A stretch of 46,486 bases of DNA from Nocardiopsis chromatogenes YIM 90109 (GCF_000341185.1 NZ_ANBH01000058.1:1-46486), one strand, 5' to 3'; shown: positions 1-7,563, numbered from the stretch's first letter. Numbers and translations: made by a program. Notes: generated by a model not told the origin, from the letters alone.

Positions 1-345
1 GCAGCCTGCCCAGTGAACGCGGCCGCATGGCCCGAGTTGAATGGAGCGGTTTCTTGGGCACGGCGGGAAGTCGAGCCGTGGGATTTTTCAGCGGACCTAC
101 ATGGGAGTGGATCCGCGCACGCACACGCAGCGCCCTGCATGACGAGAAACACCCCAGTTTCCCAGGTGGCGCCCTGCGCGGGAGATCATCGACACCCAAA
201 CGGCGGCGTCGACATGGAAAACGAATATGATTCCTCCTCCAACAGAAGAATTATTGAAGGAAGGGTAGGTACGGATAGCTGAAAGACAGGCGGGCTGCAC
301 TGGAACCGCAGCTACCCCAGGGCGCGAGCGGTCCCCCGGCCGGTG

Positions 346-645
346 CGGCGGCCCGCCCACGGTGGAGGAGCCTACGCCGACGGTGTAGGAGTCAGGGATC
401 CCGACTAATACCCCTGAATACGGTCTGACCTGCTGTGATGTCGCCCGACTGGGGCTTGGGGTTTAATCCCAAGCCAAACCCCAAGGGAAAGCCCAAGCCG
501 AACCCACGTCGAACCCAACCCAAGGCCCAAGGGGTCTTCAGGCCGCCGCATCGGCGGCCCGCCCACGGAGGAGGAATCTTCTCTACGGTGTAGAGTCGGC
601 CCAGCCACTCGCCGCCCTTGATTGCGGGCTGACCTGCACTGATAT
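346..645. repeat. Duplicated ~95-bp element with a conserved hairpin
   Basis: Copy A (346-441) and copy B (552-645) lie about 205 bp apart in the same orientation. They share 17 identical bases at their start, a GGAGGA box, a small hairpin and a CTGACCTGC box at their end. The hairpin stems are cctac/gtagg in A (371-375 with 385-389) and ctctac/gtagag in B (581-586 with 590-595). Sequence differs but pairing is kept, which suggests selection on structure or on an inverted-repeat binding site. Confidence 0.6.
453..503. repeat. 12-bp tandem repeats overlapping two exclusive hairpins
   Basis: Three 12-bp units starting cccaag run 468-479, 480-491 and 492-503. The first two also form alternative inverted repeats: ggcttggg (453-460) with cccaagcc (468-475), or cttggggttt (455-464) with aaaccccaag (476-485). 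Both stems use the same left arm, so only one can form at a time. Function unknown. Confidence 0.5.
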
Positions 646-670
646 AGGGCCTGATTGCCGCACTCTGGGC

Positions 671-688
671 GCCTGGTTATAACCAGGC
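671..688. promoter_or_regulatory. 18-bp perfect palindrome
   Basis: The arms gcctggtta and taaccaggc form a perfect palindrome. Its right half overlaps the first unit of the phased repeat array at 684. It could be an operator or a protein-nucleation site; nothing nearby identifies the binding protein. Confidence 0.4.
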
Positions 689-755
689 CGCTGTCAGGCG
701 CCCACCAGGCGGCAAAGCAGGCGTCGATCAGGCGGGAAAAAGGCGCCTATCATGC
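684..755. repeat. Seven helically phased CAGGC repeats (iteron-like)
   Basis: CAGGC occurs at 684, 695, 706, 718 and 729, followed by AAGGC at 740 and CATGC at 751. Spacing is 11, 11, 12, 11, 11 and 11 bp, so all units lie on one face of the helix. Arrays like this are typical of iterons at replication origins or of cooperative regulator sites. No replication gene is adjacent, so the role is open. Confidence 0.55.
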
Positions 756-1039
756 GCCCCTCCTCACGCCACGCACGGACCGGCACATTGGGAATTCTCG
801 CCCGCGCTTACCAAACGGTCGAGGTCGGCTATCCGCTGTAGGCGCGGAAGTCCGCCACTGGTGCGGTATCGATTCGCCAGGTTCCGGGAGAACCCTCTGC
901 AGGGTTCGTGACCAGACTCTGTCGCTCTTCTTCTTGAGCGAGGCCGGTAAGCGCGTCCGCGGCTTGTTAGCAGCGGCGATGGCGCTCGACCGTCACCCAG
1001 GGCTCACTTCGCGAGCTGGTTTTTCGTCGACCTCGAGCC

Positions 1040-1879
1040 TTATCGATCGTGGTTCAACAGCGTTCGGGCGTGGCCGTGAAGCAGCGGAGCGAGTTCTGGA
1101 TCGTCTCCGCGCTCGATGCGCAGCAGAAGACGAGCGATGACGTAGAGCTGCGCGCGCACGCCGTCGGGGGTGTCGAGCTGGTCGGCGAAGACCTCCCGCA
1201 CCCTTCCAGCGGTCCCCGGCTGCAACAGGCTGTGGCACAACAGGGTCGCGGCGTCGAGTCCGGCCGGTGCCCGCCCCCAGCCTTCCCAATCAAGGATGCC
1301 CAGATCAGGGCCGAGCACGTTGTTCCAATGCAGGTCCGCGTAAGCGGTGCGCCATTGCTGAACCGTCGGGTCGATGGCGTCGCCGAAGAACACCAGCAAC
1401 CGGCGCGAGATGTCTTCCTGGGCGACCGCGATCCGCTCCGTCGGTGTCCGCCCGACCCGGTCGAGTGCGCCCCGTAGGTCTGCCCACCAGGCGCCGGAGA
1501 GCCTCGGGGCGTCGCGGAGCTCGGCAGTCGGCGAGCACACGCGCCCGGGAAGGCGGGTCATCAGCTCGGCGCGCACGCGCTCGGGCGCCTCATCCCATTC
1601 GGTGACCTCGACGACCTCGGGCTTGGGAACGCCCGTGATCACGGAGGAATCGGCGTTGCCGGTCCAGAACTCGCCATGTGCCCAGCTCATGTGCTCGGTC
1701 GTCACGCGAACCCACATGTCCCCACGGCGCTCTGTGGCGGGCGCGCCGATGCTGCGGTCGCGCCACCCGAACACCACGTCGCCGGCCACGGTCGTCCCGA
1801 AGCCCTCGGCCGCTCGGGCGAGCAGGTCGCGCATGCGGGCGCGGTGGCGCTGGTCGGCGAGCGTCTGGGCGGTGGTCAT
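1040..1879 (-). CDS. APH/choline-kinase-like phosphotransferase
   Basis: This 279-residue protein resembles the aminoglycoside phosphotransferase (APH) fold of small-molecule kinases. The catalytic loop appears as DLHWNN (about 182-187), matching the family pattern H-x-D-x4-N only in part, followed by the metal-binding segment ILDWEGWG (about 195-202). The ATG at 1879 overlaps the stop of the upstream ATPase gene (ATGA), so the two are probably translationally coupled. It is the last gene of the leftward cluster. In this context it may phosphorylate a cluster-made metabolite; antibiotic resistance is possible but not indicated. The substrate cannot be read from sequence. Confidence 0.7.
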   Translation of the reverse strand: MTTAQTLADQRHRARMRDLLARAAEGFGTTVAGDVVFGWRDRSIGAPATERRGDMWVRVTTEHMSWAHGEFWTGNADSSVITGVPKPEVVEVTEWDEAPERVRAELMTRLPGRVCSPTAELRDAPRLSGAWWADLRGALDRVGRTPTERIAVAQEDISRRLLVFFGDAIDPTVQQWRTAYADLHWNNVLGPDLGILDWEGWGRAPAGLDAATLLCHSLLQPGTAGRVREVFADQLDTPDGVRAQLYVIARLLLRIERGDDPELAPLLHGHARTLLNHDR

Positions 1880-2616
1880 GAGTCGATGATGTGGCGAAGG
1901 TACTTGCCGGGGCCGGACAGGTAGCGGCGCCAGTGGTCGACCATCTCCAGCTCTTCCCACTTGCTCCGGCGCGCGCCGTGGTCGCCGACTTCGATGATGT
2001 CGGCGCCGGGGGTCGCCGACAGGATCGGGCTGTGCGTGGCGCAGATGATCTGTGAGCCGGACTCGGCGAGCTCGTGCATGAGTCCGACCAGGCGAAGGCA
2101 GGACATAAAGCTAAGCGCCGCTTCGGGTTCATCCATCAAGTACAGGCCGGGCTTGTCGAACATGGCGTTCAGGATGATCAGGAACCCTTCGCCGTGGCTG
2201 TGCTCGGACAGGTTCTCATCCCAGTAGCCGTGCATGCCCGAGACGGCTTCGGCGAACCCGAACGTCGTTTCGGCGCGCAGGAAGTACCCCGTGCGGGAGC
2301 GGCGCCCGGCGCTCATCTGCCGGGCGCCGCGTTGGGTCAGGTCCAGACGCAACCCCTCGCCCAGCGGCGTCTTGGGGCGGTTGTTGGCGTACTTGCGCCC
2401 GGCGCGACCGCCGCGCGCGTCCAGTCCGTAGGCTTCGGCGATCCCTTCGACCAGGGTCGACTTGCCCGAGCCGTTCTCGCCGACCAGGAACGTAACCGGC
2501 GCGTGGAACTCCAGTGGCTCGGTGAGCAGTCGGCCGACGGCCGGCACCGTGTAGGGCCAGTCGTTCGGGTCCGGGGGGTCGAGTCCTTCGGGGATGTCGA
2601 TGCCTTGGACGAACAC
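1876..2616 (-). CDS. SMC/ABC-type ATPase (AAA_21-like)
   Basis: A soluble 246-residue ATPase with Walker A GENGSGKST (46-54), a signature-like SHGE (about 140-143), Walker B LYLMDEPEA (158-166) and switch histidine in ATHSP (about 193-197). There are no membrane segments, so it is not a transporter by itself. It starts at a GTG with an AGAGGAA ribosome site, 9 bp after the radical SAM stop, and overlaps the kinase gene start. Stand-alone ATPases of this kind occur with many partners, in repair, defence and biosynthesis. Here the tight operon packing links it to the radical SAM enzyme and kinase. Confidence 0.8.
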   Translation of the reverse strand: MFVQGIDIPEGLDPPDPNDWPYTVPAVGRLLTEPLEFHAPVTFLVGENGSGKSTLVEGIAEAYGLDARGGRAGRKYANNRPKTPLGEGLRLDLTQRGARQMSAGRRSRTGYFLRAETTFGFAEAVSGMHGYWDENLSEHSHGEGFLIILNAMFDKPGLYLMDEPEAALSFMSCLRLVGLMHELAESGSQIICATHSPILSATPGADIIEVGDHGARRSKWEELEMVDHWRRYLSGPGKYLRHIIDS

Positions 2617-2625
2617 GCTGTTCCT

Positions 2626-3600
2626 CTACCGGTAGTTCGGTGCGCAGTTGCCTGCGGGGGTGCAGTCCCCCTTGGGCTGACACGCCGGGCTGCACGAGGG
2701 TCCGCACTGCGGGTCGCACATCTTCGGCACGCACGTAGACGCTTCGGTGAACTCCGCTTGGAGCTCACCCACCACGGTAGCCATTCGTTCACTGTTGAGG
2801 ATGTGGTTCAACGACTGCTCTCGCACGTTGCCGACCGGAAGCCAGCGGGTGAAGACGCACGGCCATACCGTGCCGTCCGGAGCGACGGCGAGATTGCCGT
2901 GTGCGCACCGCCCCCACAGTACCGAGGTGTCGGGCTCGGCGTCGGTCTGGGCGCCGCGGCCGACGCCGCGAAGGTCGTCGTACCGGACTTCGTCGAGGCC
3001 CAGGTCGACGAGCATGCGGCTCGCCTGGTCGCTTCGCTGGGACTCCAGAACACCGATGACACCGGCGCGCAAGGGGATGTCGCGCCGCTTGGCCTCGGTG
3101 ATGTTGGCGAGCGTGCGCGCGTGGGTGGGGCGCTGGGTGATCTTCGCGTGCTCGTCGGGGTCGTCGGAGTACCACGACGTCGCCAACCGCACGCCGGGGC
3201 GCTCGAAGACCTCCCACAGTTCCGCGGGGACGTGCACGAGGTTGGTGAAGACCTCGACTTCGAGACGCCGATCGAGCGCGTGCTCGATCAGCTCGCCGAG
3301 ATCGGGGTGAAGCACCGGTTCGCCACCGATGAACTGAACCATCCCGGCGCCGGCCTCGGCGACGTCGTCGATGACGCGTCGCCAGTCCTGGGCGGTCATG
3401 GTGCCGTGGGTGCCGTCGGGGCCGCTGTCGGCGTAGCAGTGGGTACACGCCAACTGGCACTTGCCGGTGATCTCCAACCAGACGAAGCGCAGGGGCGGAA
3501 CGTGGTTGGTAGGGGTGGAGTTCTCAAGGGGGGCGTCACGACAGTCTTTTCCGAAGCGGTCGTGCGGGTTACTGGTTCCCCCACGCCCAGGACGGAACAA
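2626..3600 (-). CDS. Radical SAM/SPASM protein with Cys/Pro-rich tail
   Basis: The protein (up to 324 residues) carries the [4Fe-4S]-SAM motif C-x3-C-x2-C as CQLACTHC (48-55) and the SAM-contacting GGEP (92-95). A SPASM-like region follows, with CAHGNLAVAPDGTVWPC supplying two cysteines. The last 37 residues hold seven cysteines spaced by 3-5 residues with many prolines, which could bind further iron-sulfur clusters. SPASM enzymes usually modify peptides or small carbohydrates; no precursor peptide gene is visible nearby. The start is uncertain: only a TTG at 3600 is available in frame, and the first 35 residues look unlike the rest, so the true start may differ. Confidence 0.8.
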   Translation of the reverse strand: MFRPGRGGTSNPHDRFGKDCRDAPLENSTPTNHVPPLRFVWLEITGKCQLACTHCYADSGPDGTHGTMTAQDWRRVIDDVAEAGAGMVQFIGGEPVLHPDLGELIEHALDRRLEVEVFTNLVHVPAELWEVFERPGVRLATSWYSDDPDEHAKITQRPTHARTLANITEAKRRDIPLRAGVIGVLESQRSDQASRMLVDLGLDEVRYDDLRGVGRGAQTDAEPDTSVLWGRCAHGNLAVAPDGTVWPCVFTRWLPVGNVREQSLNHILNSERMATVVGELQAEFTEASTCVPKMCDPQCGPSCSPACQPKGDCTPAGNCAPNYR

Positions 3601-3652
3601 CGGGCACGCGAGGGGTCTATGTCGGCCCCGGAAGGAAGGGGCGTTTCCAGCG

Positions 3653-4447
3653 TCAGTGAGCCTTGGGAAGCGGGGACCCGAGGTCGGTCACCGGAGTATC
3701 CGCACGCAGTACCCGGACCGGCGCCGTTCGGGCGTAGGCGGCGACGGCCAGTGAGAGCTTGGGCTCTCCGTCCGGATTCCGGTACGTGTGCAGGAAGTCG
3801 AGGAAGGCGCGGCTGACCCGCGCCCGACCTTCGAGAAGCGCGAGGTTCGCTCGACCGTGCCGGGCTTCGAGCTCCTGGGCTGTCAGGGCGTCGGGTTTCT
3901 CGACGAGTCCGACCACGTGGTCACCGTCGCAGGCCAGGACGCCGCGGTGTGCGGCTTCGGCTCGGGCGTAGGGGCGCGCGAACACCGCCGTCTCGGCGCC
4001 GAGCTCGCCCAGGGACGCCACGGGACGCGCGCCGGGGTACAGGTTGTCGGAGTACAGCACGTAGAGATGTCTCGGACGGTCGAGATAGTCGTCGGCGTTG
4101 AGCACGGACGTGATGTCGCTGTAGGGGCCGCTCTGGGGGATCAGGTCGAGGGCCACCTCGGGCCACCGCTGGGGCGTCGGTGCTGTCGAGGCGAGCCGGT
4201 CATAGGTGTCAGGCATGTTCAGGACGCGGCTCGCCCAGGCCGCGAACGCTGCGTAGTAGGGATGGTGCACCATGACTGCCCGCACGTTTCCCAGCTCCGC
4301 AACTTCCTCTAGCAGAAGCACAATTCCCGGTCTGCCCTGAACCGGAAAGTATTCCTTCGGAAGAAACCGGGACCAATCGGCGCGGCGCGTCCCCAACCCT
4401 CCGGCGGCGATCACCGCAAAGTTCCGTTTCGCCTTTACCGATTCCAT
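3653..4447 (-). CDS. Sugar-phosphate-type nucleotidyltransferase
   Basis: A 264-residue protein of the NTP-transferase (GalU/RmlA-like) fold. The N-terminal nucleotide-binding signature reads AAGGLGTR followed by SRFLPKEYFPV, close to the family G-G-x-G-T-R...P-K. A second conserved block is VLYSDNLYP, the likely metal-binding aspartate. VGLVEKPD matches the EKP motif common in this fold. Such enzymes join a nucleotide to a phosphorylated sugar or small acid. The ATG at 4447 has a GGGG ribosome site and faces the NUDIX gene across about 30 bp. Activation of a kinase product is an attractive but unproven idea. Confidence 0.8.
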   Translation of the reverse strand: MESVKAKRNFAVIAAGGLGTRRADWSRFLPKEYFPVQGRPGIVLLLEEVAELGNVRAVMVHHPYYAAFAAWASRVLNMPDTYDRLASTAPTPQRWPEVALDLIPQSGPYSDITSVLNADDYLDRPRHLYVLYSDNLYPGARPVASLGELGAETAVFARPYARAEAAHRGVLACDGDHVVGLVEKPDALTAQELEARHGRANLALLEGRARVSRAFLDFLHTYRNPDGEPKLSLAVAAYARTAPVRVLRADTPVTDLGSPLPKAH

Positions 4448-4476
4448 TGGTATGCCCCGTTCGCTAGGGTGCCGGT

Positions 4477-4917
4477 ATGGATACACGAGTGACGGGCCTC
4501 CTCGTGGAGGACGGGAAAGTACTGCTGCTTGACCAGGACACCGACGGGCCTCGGCGGTGGAGCCTGCCCGGTGGACGGGTCGAGGAAGGCGAAGCGCTCG
4601 GCGACGCCTTGGTACGCGAGATGCGCGAAGAGACGGGCATCGAAGTTGAAGTCGGGCGACTTCTCTACGTGTGCGACCACATCGTTCCCGAAAAGGACCT
4701 TCACGTCATTCACATGACTTTCGAGGTGCGTAAAGTGGGCGGATCTCTCGGTGAAATCGCCGAAGGGTTGGACACCCGCCCGATTCGCGGAGTGGAGTTC
4801 GTGAAAACCGCCGAGCTTCCCGAGCGGGGATTCAGTGACACCTTCGCCCGTCTGGTCGACGAGGGGTTCCCGGGCGCCGGCTCGTACATGGGGCCCAAGT
4901 CGGCGATCGGGCTATGA
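4477..4917 (+). CDS. NUDIX hydrolase
   Basis: This 146-residue protein has a complete NUDIX box (G33 to I55: G-x5-E-x7-R-E-x2-E-E-x-G-I), the metal site for hydrolysing nucleoside diphosphates linked to another group. It is divergent from the nucleotidyltransferase gene, and its stop overlaps the stop of the sulfotransferase-SUMF1 gene (4912-4917). It is the only rightward gene of the cluster. It may recycle or proofread an activated nucleotide made by the transferase, or simply be a passenger. The substrate is unknown. Confidence 0.88.
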   Translation: MDTRVTGLLVEDGKVLLLDQDTDGPRRWSLPGGRVEEGEALGDALVREMREETGIEVEVGRLLYVCDHIVPEKDLHVIHMTFEVRKVGGSLGEIAEGLDTRPIRGVEFVKTAELPERGFSDTFARLVDEGFPGAGSYMGPKSAIGL

Positions 4918-6552
4918 CAAGAGCGTGATCGCCTCCTGGTCGAACTCGGCCAGGGGGTGCCCGCGGTCGCCGAGGCCGGCGACCCAGCGGTTCAGGCGGT
5001 CGGCGATCTCCCGGGGCGGGCACCTGTGGCCGGTCGAGGTATCGCGGACCAAGCGCACACCGACGCCGCGGGACGCGCCGAGCAGGGTCCGGGACCGCCG
5101 CCGCACCACCTCGGCCCGTGTGGCAGGGGTGTTCCACGCGGCACCGTGCAGGTACCGCGTCACCGGTGCCCACTCGGGTTCGTCGTCCGGACCGTCCACG
5201 CACCAGGTCTGAAGGTTGCCGACCCGGTGGTGTACGGCGTCGGCGCTTGCTCCGGGCTCGGCGACGGGGGTCACGTCGCCGACGCGGTACTCGGCGTTGC
5301 CTGCCTCGGCGCCGCTGGTGAGCCGGTCGAGCTCGTCGGCGGTCGGGAGGCGCGCGCCTTCCCGTAGGGCGTAGGCCGCGGCGCCGAGCCACGTCACCCA
5401 GTAGGCCGGATGGTGGTCGAACCCCGGGCTCACGATCCATCCGTCACGCCCGGGGTGAAGACGGCCACCCCGTTCGTGCGGCATGGGGACCGCCAGCAGA
5501 TGCACACCGTCCCGAGTCGCTGTGAAGCCGGCGTCGACGAGTTCGTTCAAGAACTCGACCATCTCGGCGTTGGAGACCAGGACGTTCCGCCACTGGGGCC
5601 CAGCCGGACCCGACGGGACGTAGGCCGGGGTGATCGGCGCCCCCTGGTGAGTGATCGTCAGAGGTGGTGCGGGCGCATCGCTCGTGATCCCGGGCGCCTG
5701 CCTGTAGGCGTCCGACCCTCCCAGCCAGTGCCGGACCGTCTTTGCCACCTCGGGCGCCGTGATGTCGCGTACGACGCTCAAGCACCGTGCGGTCTCGGTC
5801 ACCACCAGATCAGCAGAACCGGGCCGGAGCCGGGCCACCAGCTCGCTCTTTGCCGTCGTGGTGGCGAAGGTGTCGTCGGAGATGGGCCCCTGACAGGGTC
5901 CGGCCGACGGCCGCGCGTCGACTTCCGGGAGTAGCTCGACCAAGGGACGCATGGCGGACGGCCGGTCGAGCACCGCCGCTTCGTAGGAGACGTGCACGTA
6001 CTCGCGTCCGCCGAGGGACTCGGCCAAAAGGGTCGTGTTCAAGGTGATCAGGCGGGTAAGTGCGACGGGCGGGCACGGGTCGTCGTCGGGCACGAGCTCG
6101 GCCCAGCGAAGGCGGTCGTCGTCCTGGGTCATGGCGACGATCCGGCGGTAGATGCTGCCGTATCCCCAGCGCCCCCACAGCTCTCCGCGGGTGAAGGAAC
6201 TCGCCACTCCGAGCGGGGAGCGCGACAGGATGACCACGGGAGCATCCGGGAACATGCTGAGAAGGTCCGGGGCGGTGAAGTAGAGGTTCGTCTCTTTGAT
6301 GACGTGGGTTCCGCCGTGGTACTTGCTCCGGCGGAACGCCTCGACCCAGTGGGTAGCCAGTGGCGAACGGGCGACGTGACCGGTCGGGGCGGTACTCAAC
6401 GGCGCCAAGGGGTGTTCTCGGCCGAGCTGTTGCCGAAGGGGTTCGTTGTGCTGGGTCGTCGAGGCTCGCAAGGAGTCGAGGACCCAGTTCGACCCGACGC
6501 GCTCGGAGGTCCCCAACACGAGAATCGGAGGGCGCGTCAACTCGGTATCCAT
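4912..6552 (-). CDS. Sulfotransferase-like/SUMF1-like fusion protein
   Basis: A 546-residue protein with two parts. Residues 8-280 look like a sulfotransferase: a P-loop-like GTSERVGSNW (14-23) and the phosphate-binding VVILSRSPLGVASSF (106-120). Residues 315-505 look like the formylglycine-generating enzyme (SUMF1/EgtB) fold: SNAEMVEFLNELVDAGF, PAYWVTWLGAAAYALREGAR, GNLQTWC and GVGVRLVRD. The copper-binding cysteine pair of true formylglycine-generating enzymes is not seen, so the C-terminal half probably does something else. The ATG has an upstream GAGGAGG ribosome site. I know of no named function for this combination. Confidence 0.75.
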   Translation of the reverse strand: MDTELTRPPILVLGTSERVGSNWVLDSLRASTTQHNEPLRQQLGREHPLAPLSTAPTGHVARSPLATHWVEAFRRSKYHGGTHVIKETNLYFTAPDLLSMFPDAPVVILSRSPLGVASSFTRGELWGRWGYGSIYRRIVAMTQDDDRLRWAELVPDDDPCPPVALTRLITLNTTLLAESLGGREYVHVSYEAAVLDRPSAMRPLVELLPEVDARPSAGPCQGPISDDTFATTTAKSELVARLRPGSADLVVTETARCLSVVRDITAPEVAKTVRHWLGGSDAYRQAPGITSDAPAPPLTITHQGAPITPAYVPSGPAGPQWRNVLVSNAEMVEFLNELVDAGFTATRDGVHLLAVPMPHERGGRLHPGRDGWIVSPGFDHHPAYWVTWLGAAAYALREGARLPTADELDRLTSGAEAGNAEYRVGDVTPVAEPGASADAVHHRVGNLQTWCVDGPDDEPEWAPVTRYLHGAAWNTPATRAEVVRRRSRTLLGASRGVGVRLVRDTSTGHRCPPREIADRLNRWVAGLGDRGHPLAEFDQEAITLLS

Positions 6553-6859
6553 GTCTTATGTCCTCCTCGGGGGTAGAGGCCCGAAAGCCGTCGGAGTTGC
6601 AGGGGGTAAGCCTCCTGAGGGCGCAGCATCCGAATCGGTGGCGGGCACATGGCATGTCCTGTGGGGCACCGACTCGATCTGCCAAGGTCCGCAGGGCGGC
6701 CTGTGCGGTGGCTTGCCTGCCGCGCCGCCCGGCCGAGGGCGGGGCGTGATGGCACGGCGGGTGCACTTCCGCCGGGGGCCGGGTGCCGGGCGCGGGGAAG
6801 TCACGCCCGGCCCTCAGTGCGGGTGCCGACCCCGCCCCCTCGGGCCGGGGCCGGCAGTC
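6553..6859. other. Intergenic region upstream of the fusion gene
   Basis: About 300 bp separate the sulfotransferase fusion from the next leftward operon. It holds the fusion's ribosome site (GAGGAGG near 6565), a weak 8-bp inverted repeat (6785-6792 with 6804-6811) and the terminator at 6825-6855. No gene or clear promoter was recognised. Confidence 0.5.
6825..6855 (-). terminator. Hairpin terminator of the small-protein operon
   Basis: gccgaccccg (6825-6834) pairs with cggggccggc (6846-6855) with one G-U pair and an 11-base loop. It begins 5 bp beyond the stop of the last gene of the leftward operon. Confidence 0.5.
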
Positions 6860-7030
6860 TCAGGTGACGCGGACAGCGTCGGCGTTCCACCAGCCGTACT
6901 CGGTTCCGAGGCCGCCGAGTTCGTCGGCGACGACGGCGAGGCGTTCGCGGGTGGCGTCGCCATCCTCCAGGCCGTGCTCGGCGCAGAACGCCTGCTCCTG
7001 GTCGGCGGACATCGTGATGCGCACCTGCAT
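6860..7030 (-). CDS. Small hypothetical protein
   Basis: A 56-residue acidic protein beginning MQVRITMSADQEQAF. I place the start at 7030 because a strong GAGGAGGTC ribosome site lies 6 bp upstream; an ATG at 7051 in the same frame has only a GGGGG stretch. It is the last gene of the leftward unit 8273-6860. The C-terminal YGWWNADAVRV resembles small actinomycete proteins often found beside mobile-element genes, but no function is known. Confidence 0.6.
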   Translation of the reverse strand: MQVRITMSADQEQAFCAEHGLEDGDATRERLAVVADELGGLGTEYGWWNADAVRVT

Positions 7031-7107
7031 CCTGACCTCCTCAGGATCCATCGTGTCCCCCTCTCTGTTTCTGCCGCAGGTCAGCGGCAGGTCTGTAGAG
7101 GGGGAGA

Positions 7108-7200
7108 TCACCTGCAGCCGCAGGGGCGGGGCTGGTCGGCCGGGTAGCTGGTGCCGCAGTGCGGGCATGTGCGGTAGGGGCGGCCTGAGGAGTCGGGCAC
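7108..7200 (-). CDS. 30-residue Cys4 zinc-ribbon-like peptide
   Basis: A very short frame from GTG 7200 encodes 30 residues with CPHCG in the middle and PCGC near the end, a C-x2-C...C-x-C arrangement suited to one zinc ion. A GAGGAG ribosome site lies 9 bp before the GTG and overlaps the end of the upstream gene (stop at 7207), which indicates translational coupling. The four cysteines and good ribosome site support it as a real gene despite its size. Similar tiny zinc peptides occur in actinophages and integrative elements; role unknown. Confidence 0.55.
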   Translation of the reverse strand: MPDSSGRPYRTCPHCGTSYPADQPRPCGCR

Positions 7201-7206
7201 CGGTCG

Positions 7207-7563
7207 TCACTCCTCACCCTCCGGAGCCACCCGGGGCAGGCGCCGGACCCCGCGCATGTGATCCAGTATCGCCTCGCCCTGGTAGACAACGGCCCGCCAC
7301 CACGCCGCAGTGTCCTCGTCCTCGGTGGTGCGGGCGCCGGTCATCGCGGCGTCGAGGAGGGCCTGGAGGACGGCCTGGTGCTCATCGTGGCCGGGACGGA
7401 GCCAGAGGCCGCCGCGCGCGTCATCGGTCAGAGTGAGGACCGCGTCGCCGGTCTCGGCGTCGAGGTAGGCCCACACCACGCCCGCGTCCGGGACGGGGTC
7501 GAGGTCGGCCGCCTCGGTGGAGGACACGGCGGGGACAGGTCGGGGGTAGAGCTGTCGGGTCAT
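7207..7563 (-). CDS. Hypothetical protein
   Basis: A 118-residue acidic protein starting MTRQLYPRPVPAVSS. The ATG at 7563 shares a base with the stop of the upstream gene (TGATG), so the two are coupled. It contains a predicted beta-rich segment around AYLDAETGDAVLTLTDD and a helical region around HQAVLQALLDAA. No family was recognised. It belongs to the leftward operon of small proteins. Confidence 0.65.
   Translation of the reverse strand: MTRQLYPRPVPAVSSTEAADLDPVPDAGVVWAYLDAETGDAVLTLTDDARGGLWLRPGHDEHQAVLQALLDAAMTGARTTEDEDTAAWWRAVVYQGEAILDHMRGVRRLPRVAPEGEE

Larger units (their letters stand above)
1..1039. other. Gene-poor region with structured repeats
   Basis: No open frame here has a ribosome site, family resemblance or codon bias that supports a gene. 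The region holds a duplicated element with a hairpin (346-441 and 552-645), 12-bp tandem repeats (468-503), an 18-bp perfect palindrome (671-688) and seven phased 11-bp repeats (684-755). The rest shows nothing recognisable. The leftward kinase gene ends at 1040, so part of this could be its downstream region or the edge of a mobile element. Confidence 0.6.

Noticed and set aside
655-1140. A 161-codon open frame in the left region
   Set aside because: No ribosome site or family; runs across phased repeats into the antisense of the kinase gene.
2074-3816. A 580-codon open frame on the plus strand
   Set aside because: It overlaps the ATPase, radical SAM and nucleotidyltransferase genes in antisense; no domain, and the opposite strand has conserved motifs throughout.
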